Below, one piece after another: positions 57,646 through 64,000 of a DNA stretch of 64,000 nucleotides. Each line of letters starts with the position of its first letter. Position 1 is the first letter of the stretch. The notes beneath the pieces are model-generated. The model had not been told where the DNA came from and made no database searches. It was given only the letters and a program-made list of their open reading frames with translations. The position numbers and the translations under genes were made by a program. Source of the DNA: Cladorhizidae sp. MBARI D1340-BT2 (lineage: Eukaryota > Porifera > Demospongiae > Poecilosclerida > Cladorhizidae); assembly GCA_028752905.1 (NCBI GenBank), contig JAQNBH010000010.1, forward strand, positions 27,682,881-27,746,880, read 5' to 3'.

Positions 57646-59180
57646 GAGCATAGGTGGATCAGTGGTGTTCTCTGGTATGGCAACTCCCCCTCCCAATCAA
57701 TCCTAGCCACCCCCACATTATTAATACATAGATAGTGCACAAGTATATTTCAGCAAGCAAGTGCAAATAACGAGCGTCTTTAGAACACCCACTTGTTGTT
57801 AAGTAGAGACGTTAACACTGACCATTACCAGTTCCGTGGTCTTGCTCATTATCACTGATTCTCACTCATCATGATGCAGTGCATATCCTAGTGGTGTGCC
57901 AGGCAGCTGATAATGTGCACGTGCTAGTAATAGTACATGAAAAATTACCATGGCAACAGAATCGGGGGCTGTAGAAAGTGATCTAGAAACTGCATGCAGC
58001 TCACTTCTTTCTTGAAAGGTTTTTAAACTAAGTACAGACAGGGCAGCTGTCACCATAACTGTTACCATGGACAGGAACGAGTCCAATAGCCAAGGTCAAG
58101 GTTCAGCATCACTTGCTGACCTTCCAAGTATACCAGCTGCTGCCAATTCACATGACAACTGCCATTATTCATGCTACATTATCTTCACCCCCAACTCCTT
58201 CCTCATCAATGGTAGTGACAGCTCCTTCTACATCACCAATTGCCGAAATGGTAAACAATGCTACTCCAAATTTAGACTGGAAGATTGACCAAAGAACTCG
58301 ACTACAGGCTGCATATGGGTGCTGGGAGAGGCTGAGAGCTTTAATGCTATGGCTCTCTCATAGTGCTGTGCTTTCAGAGGGGTTTACAGGCATTGCATTC
58401 TTTCCCCAGAGCAGCCAGTCAAAGGTAGTAATTTGAGAGGTAGTGATAGTTTTAGTTTTATTATGTCACAGAAGCCGTACTCCAGAGCACTTGGCAACGA
58501 GTGTTTTTGTGTGTCACAAACCAATTTGATGCACGGCCATGCAGCTGAGGGAGCAGACATTTTTCTAAGGAATCTCAATAATCCTAGTGAGAGGGCAGAT
58601 GCAAGACTGAAGGGGAGAGATCAGCAAGTAGGTGAGAATAGACATCTTAGCAGATTGTCTTAGCAGTGCAATTTTTGGCAAAGAAGTGAGTATAAGGTAC
58701 TATTAGAGAGAGTTTCATTGCAATGCTGCAACTCGTGGCTATGGAGGGTAGTATTCTACAAAAGCACATTCTTTCTGTAGACATGTACTGTAAAATCATT
58801 CAAAATCAGGTCATTCATATCTATGCTCAGTTCCTTATTGGAGGAAAGATTTGAAGGTGTGGGAAGACTCGTCGTCCATCAGTGCTGCTTAGTAAGTTCC
58901 AGCGGGCGTGTGCCAATCTCTGAGCACTTAGACGAGCTTCTCTACTGGAAGTAGGATCTTCCAAGTTATAAATTGTTAGCAAGCGAACTGTGAAGATGGC
59001 AATAAGCTCTGTGGCAACAAGAAGCAAGGAAGATGGAGTCAACACTCCAAGCAACTTCCTCTTAAGTCTTGGTTCTTGTGATGTGATTCTTTTCCAAACA
59101 CCCATTGTCTCTGCGTGATCGGAAGTACACTGCCTATCACTAGTGTTCAAGCAGAGCGATCAGAAGGATATGAGTCTACC
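57646..59180. other. Unique sequence, possible transposon debris
   Basis: Plus-strand frames at 58067-58288 and 58113-58436 and a 107-codon minus-strand frame at 59150-58827 are longer than expected by chance in this base composition, but none carries a domain I recognise. Confidence 0.35.
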
Positions 59181-59182
59181 TT

Positions 59183-60925
59183 GGCTGAAGAGCACTTTTC
59201 TGACCTTGCAGTGATGGCAGTGCTCTAGTGACAGTGGTCCTGACCTTGCAGTGATGGCAGCTAGTGACAGTGGTCCTGACCTTGCAGTGATGGCAGTGCT
59301 CTAGTGACAGTGGTCCTGACCTTGCAGTGATGGCAGTGTACTAGTGACAGTGGTCCTGACCTTGCAGTGATGGCAGCTAGTGACAGTGGTCCTGACCTTG
59401 CAGTGATGGGAGTGTACTAGTGACAGTGGTCCTGACCTTGCAGTGATGGCAGTGCACTAGTGGCAGTGGTCCTGACCTTGCAGTGATGGCAGTGCTCTAG
59501 TGACAGTGGTCCTGACCTTGCAGTGATGGCAGTGCTCTAGTGACAGTGGTCCTGACCTTGCAGTGATGGCAGTGCACTAGTGGCAGTGGTCCTGACCTTG
59601 CAGTGATGGCAGTGCCTAGTGACAGTGGTCCTGACCTTGCAGTGATGGCAGTGTACTAGTGACAGTGGTCCTGACCTTGCAGTGATGGCAGCTAGTGACA
59701 GTGGTCCTGACCTTGCAGTGATGGGAGTGTACTAGTGACAGTGGTCCTGACCTTGCAGTGATGGCAGTGCACTAGTGGCAGTGGTCCTGACCTTGCAGTG
59801 ATGGCAGTGCTCTAGTGACAGTGGTCCTGACCTTGCAGTGATGGCAGTGCTCTAGTGACAGTGGTCCTGACCTTGCAGTGATGGCAGTGCACTAGTGGCA
59901 GTGGTCCTGACCTTGCAGTGATGGCAGTGCTCTAGTGACAGTGGTCCTGACCTTGCAGTGATGGCAGTGCTCTAGTGACAGTGGTCCTGACCTTGCAGTG
60001 ATGGCAGTGCTCTAGTGACAGTGGTCCTGACCTTGCAGTGATGGCGGTGCTCTAGTGACAGTGGTCCTGACCTTGCAGTGATGGCAGTGCTCTAGTGACA
60101 GTGGTCCTGACCTTGCAGTGATGGCAGTGCTCTAGTGACAGTGATCCTGACTTTGCAGTGATGGCAGTGCTCTAGTGACAGTGGTCCTGACCTTGCAGTG
60201 ATGGCAGCTAGTGACAGTGATCCTGACCTTGCAGTGATGGCAGTGCTCTAGTGACAGGTATACTGACCTTGCAGTGATGACAGTGCACTAGTGACAGTGG
60301 TCCTGACCTTGCAGTGATGGCAGTGTACTAGTGACAGTGGTCCTGACCTTGCAGTGATGGCAGTGCTCTAGTGACAGTGGTCCTAACCTTGCAGTGATGG
60401 CAGTGCTCTAGTGACAGTGGTCCTGACCTTGCAGTGATGGCAGTGCACTAGTGACAGTGGTCCTGACCTTGCAGTGATGGCAGCTAGTGACAGTGGTCCT
60501 GACCTTGCAGTGATGGCAGTGCTCTAGTGACAGTGGTCCTGACCTTGCAGTGATGGCAGCTAGTGACAGTGATCCTGACCTTGCAGTGATGGCAGTGCTC
60601 TAGTGACAGGTATACTGACCTTGCAGTATGACAGTGCACTAGTGACAGTGGTCCTGACCTTGCAGTGATGGCAGTGTACTAGTGACAGTGGTCCTGACCT
60701 TGCAGTGATGGCAGTGCTCTAGTGACAGTGGTCCTAACCTTGCAGTGATGGCAGTGCTCTAGTGACAGTGGTCCTGACCTTGCAGTGATGGCAGTGCACT
60801 AGTGACAGTGGTCCTGACCTTGCAGTGATGGCAGCTAGTGACAGTGGTCCTGACCTTGCAGTGATGGCAGTGCTCTAGTGATAGTGGTCCTGACCTTGCA
60901 GTGATGGCAGTGCTTGCAGTGACAG
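59183..60925 (+). repeat. 40/34-bp minisatellite (CCTTGCAGTGATGGCAGTG)
   Basis: About 45 copies with core CTGACCTTGCAGTGATGGCA then TAGTGACAGTGGTC. Two lengths alternate: about 40 bp with GTGCTCTAGTG or GTGCACTAGTG, and about 34 bp with the direct junction GCAGCTAGTG. Long blocks are themselves duplicated; for example the GGTATACTGACC variant recurs about 350 bp apart. Confidence 0.95.
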
Positions 60926-61925
60926 GATTTCTGTGGATGAATTTTTCCATGCCTTTGTGCAGGCACAGAATCACTATGACCTATGACCTATGACCTATAG
61001 TACATGTTTCATAAAATTTTGCATGCACTTTGTACACACTGTTGTAACAACCCACTCACCCCCTCCCCCCTCCCCTCACTTTCATTAAAAAAAATCCTAA
61101 ATCTGCCGCTGGAGAGGGGGCATAGAAAGAGAGGGAAAGCAAGGGGGCAGAGGGAGAGGGGAGAGTTGGGCAGATGGGACGTGGGCTGAAGAGAGGGTTA
61201 GATCTAGCCCCATGCTGCCTCTTGACCTTGCGTACCATGGTTACCAGAGGTGGGTTCGGTTATTGGATTATTTCTGTGTCAGCATGAGCACAGTCCACGT
61301 ACGCATGAATCAGGCGGAGCTATAATTAATTACTTATGCTTGGATGACCTCTCTCTACAGACTTAACTAGCAGGGTGTGTCAGGACAGCTAAGTACTTTT
61401 CGGGTACTGCTAAATGCCATGAATACTCCCTAAGTTGTCCATTAAGCGACAGACTAATTGTGACAAGGAATCCAAACAGGCCAGATTGTTTCAATCAGAC
61501 ACTGACAACTTGATTATCAGCAATTCCCATGGCAAGAGGACAGAATTCTTAACAACACAGCAAATCAAATTCTCAAATGGCATGTTTGAGTTGATGGCAG
61601 CCTGTCTCGGGATGGCCTCGAACGGTTCCGGCTACCTATCTCCGACAGAGATCCAATTAGCAGGCAGTTTGCAGGCTTCCTAAGAGTTTGTTATGATTGA
61701 CAATGTGGTGAGCCTCCAGCCACCAGGTTTCTATCCAGACAGACTAGTAGCCAGGGTAAGCGATTATACTTGCTCAAGCTGCTCAAGCCTTATGTTCTCT
61801 ATGTTGTGGTGGAGAGCACCTTTGTAGGTTTGCCTTATCAAACTCTTTGAAGAAGTCGTTCACAAGCCCAGCAGTACGAGGTCAGCAACTTTGCCTGCTT
61901 TTGATTAACTTTGGTGTGGTTTTGT
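60926..61925. other. Unique sequence between two arrays
   Basis: Contains GACCTATGACCTATGACCTA near 60978 and a G-rich stretch at 61110-61190. A plus-strand frame at 61435-61683 has no recognisable domain; a donor-like CCAGG|GTAAGC at 61752-61761 could end an undetected exon. Confidence 0.35.
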
Positions 61926-61930
61926 TGAGA

Positions 61931-63510
61931 CATGGACCTGCCGAGCATGTGCACACATGGACCTGGCGAGCATGTGCACACATGGACCTGCCGAGCATGC
62001 GCAAGCATGAACCTGCCGAGCATGCGCACACATGGACCTGCTGAGCATGTGCAAGCATGAGCCTGCCGAGCATGTGCACACATGGACCTGCTGAGCGTGT
62101 GCAAGCATGAACCTGCCGAGCATGTGCACACATGGACCTGCTGAGCATGTGCACACATGGACCTGCCGAGCATGTGCACACATGGACCTGCTGAGCATGT
62201 GCAAGCATGAGCCTGCCGAGCATGTGCACACATGGACCTGCCGAGCATGTGCACACATGTACCTGCTGAGCATGTGCACACATGGACCTGCTGAGCATGT
62301 GCAAGCATTAACCTGCCGAGCATGTGCACACATGGACCTGCCGAGCATGTGCTCACATGGACCTGCTGAGCATGTGCACATATGGACCTGCCGAGCATGT
62401 GCAAGCATGAACCTGCCGAGCATGTGCACACATGGACCTGCCGAGCATGTGCACACATGAACCTGCTGAGCATGTGCAAGCATGGACCTACCGAGCATGT
62501 GCACACATGGACCTGCTGAGCATGTGCAAGCATGAACCTGCCGAGCATGCACACACATGGACCTGCTGAGCATGTGCACACATGGACCTGCCGAGCATGT
62601 GCACACATGGACCTGCTGAGTGTGTGCACACATGGACCTGCCGAGCATGTGCACACATGGACCTGCTGAGCATGTGCAAGCATGAACCTGCAGAGCATGT
62701 GCTCACATGAACCTGCCGAGCATGCGCACATATGGACCTGCCGAGCATGCGCACACATGGACCTGCTGAGCATGTGCAAGCATGAACCTGCCGAGCATGC
62801 GCACACATGGACCTGCCGAGCATGTGCACACATGGACCTGCCGAGCATGTGCAAGCATGGACCTGCTGAGCATGTGCACACATGAACCTGCCGAGCATGT
62901 GCACACATGGACCTGCTGAGCATTCGCACACATGGACCTGCTGAGCATGTGCAGAGATAGAGCTGCTGAGCATGTGCAAGCATGAGCCTGCCGAGCATGT
63001 GCAGGCATGAACCTGCCGAGCATGTGCTCACATGGACCTGCCGAGCATGTGCAAGCATGAGCCTGCCGAGCATGTGCAAGCATGAACCTGCCGAGCATGT
63101 GCTCACATGGACCTGCCGAGCATGTGCAAGCATGAGCCTGCCGAGCATGTGCACACATGGACCTGCCGAGCATGTGGACCTGCCGAGCATGTGCACACAT
63201 GGACCTGCCGAGCATGTGCAAGCATGAGCCTGCCGAGCATGTGCACACATGGACCTGCCGAGCATGTGCAAGCATGAGCCTGCCGAGCATGTGCACACAT
63301 GGACCTGTCGAGCATGTGCACACATGGACCTGCCGAGCATGTGCACACATGGACCTGCCGAGCATGTGCAAGCATGGACCTGCTGAGCATGTGCACACAT
63401 GGACCTGCTGAGCATGCGCACACATGGACCTGCCGAGCATGTGCACACATGGACCTGCTGAGCATTCGCACACATGGACCTGCTGAGCATGTGCAGAGAT
63501 AGAGCTGCTG
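61931..63510 (+). repeat. 25-bp minisatellite (CATGGACCTGCCGAGCATGTG)
   Basis: About 63 copies of a 25-bp unit with core GGACCTGCCGAGCATGTGCA. The length is not divisible by 3, so each strand frame cycles through all frames of the unit; the unit has no stop in any minus-strand frame, producing several overlapping false ORFs of up to 550 codons (Cys/His/Ala/Met-rich). Each unit includes the inverted repeat CATGTG-CA-CACATG. Variants GCAAGCATGA and CTGCTGAGC are interspersed. Confidence 0.96.
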
Positions 63511-64000
63511 GGCATATGTGGATACTGCCTTATTGGCTAGACATTACAGCTTTTTGTCTATCTATGTGCTGTCTTTTGGTACCAAAAATTGTGCACAGAC
63601 GTTTTCCCCTTTTTTAAAATATATCTATGAACATTGTGTGTCTAAAGCATGTCTGAGTTGACTTCTGGCAAAGTGAAGGATGTCAGTCACCTTGGCTCGA
63701 CATTTGCTTGGCTCGACATTTGCTTGGCTCGACATTTGCATCACTTGTGATTGATATGAAGCCCAAAGGATTAACTCTATCTTATGCTCTCCTGTGGTGC
63801 TGTTAAGACTGTGTGTCCAGGTAAACACCCTATCTCTGCTAGCTGCTGCTGACAAGCAAGCGACGTCCTAGCTGCAGCCAGAAGCCTTAGCTGTAAGATA
63901 TCAGATGGGATTGACGTGCAGACACAGAGTAGTGCTCTCAAAATCTCTGGTTCACGACTTAGGAAAGTTTTCTTTGGCACAGAAATATATCGATACACTG
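63511..64000. other. Unique sequence at window end
   Basis: Apart from three copies of TTGGCTCGACATTTGC at about 63690-63737, nothing is recognised. Confidence 0.5.

Noticed and set aside
57096..57740. Pro/Leu/Ser-rich ORFs on the minus strand
   Set aside because: Artefacts of the 15-bp purine-rich minisatellite.

Overview
The window is a piece of an animal nuclear genome: AT-rich, intron-rich and full of transposon remnants and tandem repeats. Two multi-exon metazoan cell-surface genes are visible, with no operons or bacterial features. An adhesion GPCR with GAIN/GPS and an LDL-receptor-family protein place it in Metazoa. The large introns, satellites and Penelope-like and hAT-like remnants would suit a sponge, cnidarian or other invertebrate, but the sequence alone does not settle the lineage.

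Minus strand, about 36 to 4.85 kb: an adhesion-type G-protein-coupled receptor. I rebuilt it exon by exon from splice sites and codon phase. In transcript order it has a tandemly duplicated block of candidate extracellular exons (Cys/Gly-rich, Cys-containing, Thr/Pro-rich mucin-like), six exons of a GAIN domain, an exon ending in a GPS motif, eight exons carrying TM1 to TM7, and a Ser/Thr-rich cytoplasmic tail ending in a stop at 4853. Almost every junction is phase-consistent. The unresolved ones are the entry into the GPS exon, the link from TM7 to the tail, the joins inside the duplicated block, and the 5' end.

Plus strand, about 43.3 to 57 kb: part of an LDL-receptor-related protein. Six exons in matching phase encode a Pro/Ser/Thr-rich linker, a six-bladed YWTD beta-propeller and its following EGF-like domain. 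The fourth propeller exon has an in-frame TGA where the Trp of a YWTD-like motif belongs. The gene continues beyond what I can recognise. The two genes appear to lie head to head, their 5' ends somewhere between 36 and 43 kb.

Transposons: a broken LINE-type reverse transcriptase (1-1.26 kb), a truncated copy (1.26-1.82 kb) and a longer copy (22.49-24.23 kb) of an hAT-like DNA transposon with terminal inverted repeats, a broken Penelope-like element (11.57-12.67 kb), and scattered copies of a motif resembling the hammerhead ribozymes known from Penelope-like elements (near 13.6, 25.3, 37.9 and 39.4 kb).

From 38.7 to 63.5 kb about ten unrelated minisatellites (periods 14 to 40 bp) sit between and inside LRP introns. 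They create long artificial open frames that should not be annotated as proteins. No tRNA, rRNA or CRISPR locus was recognised.
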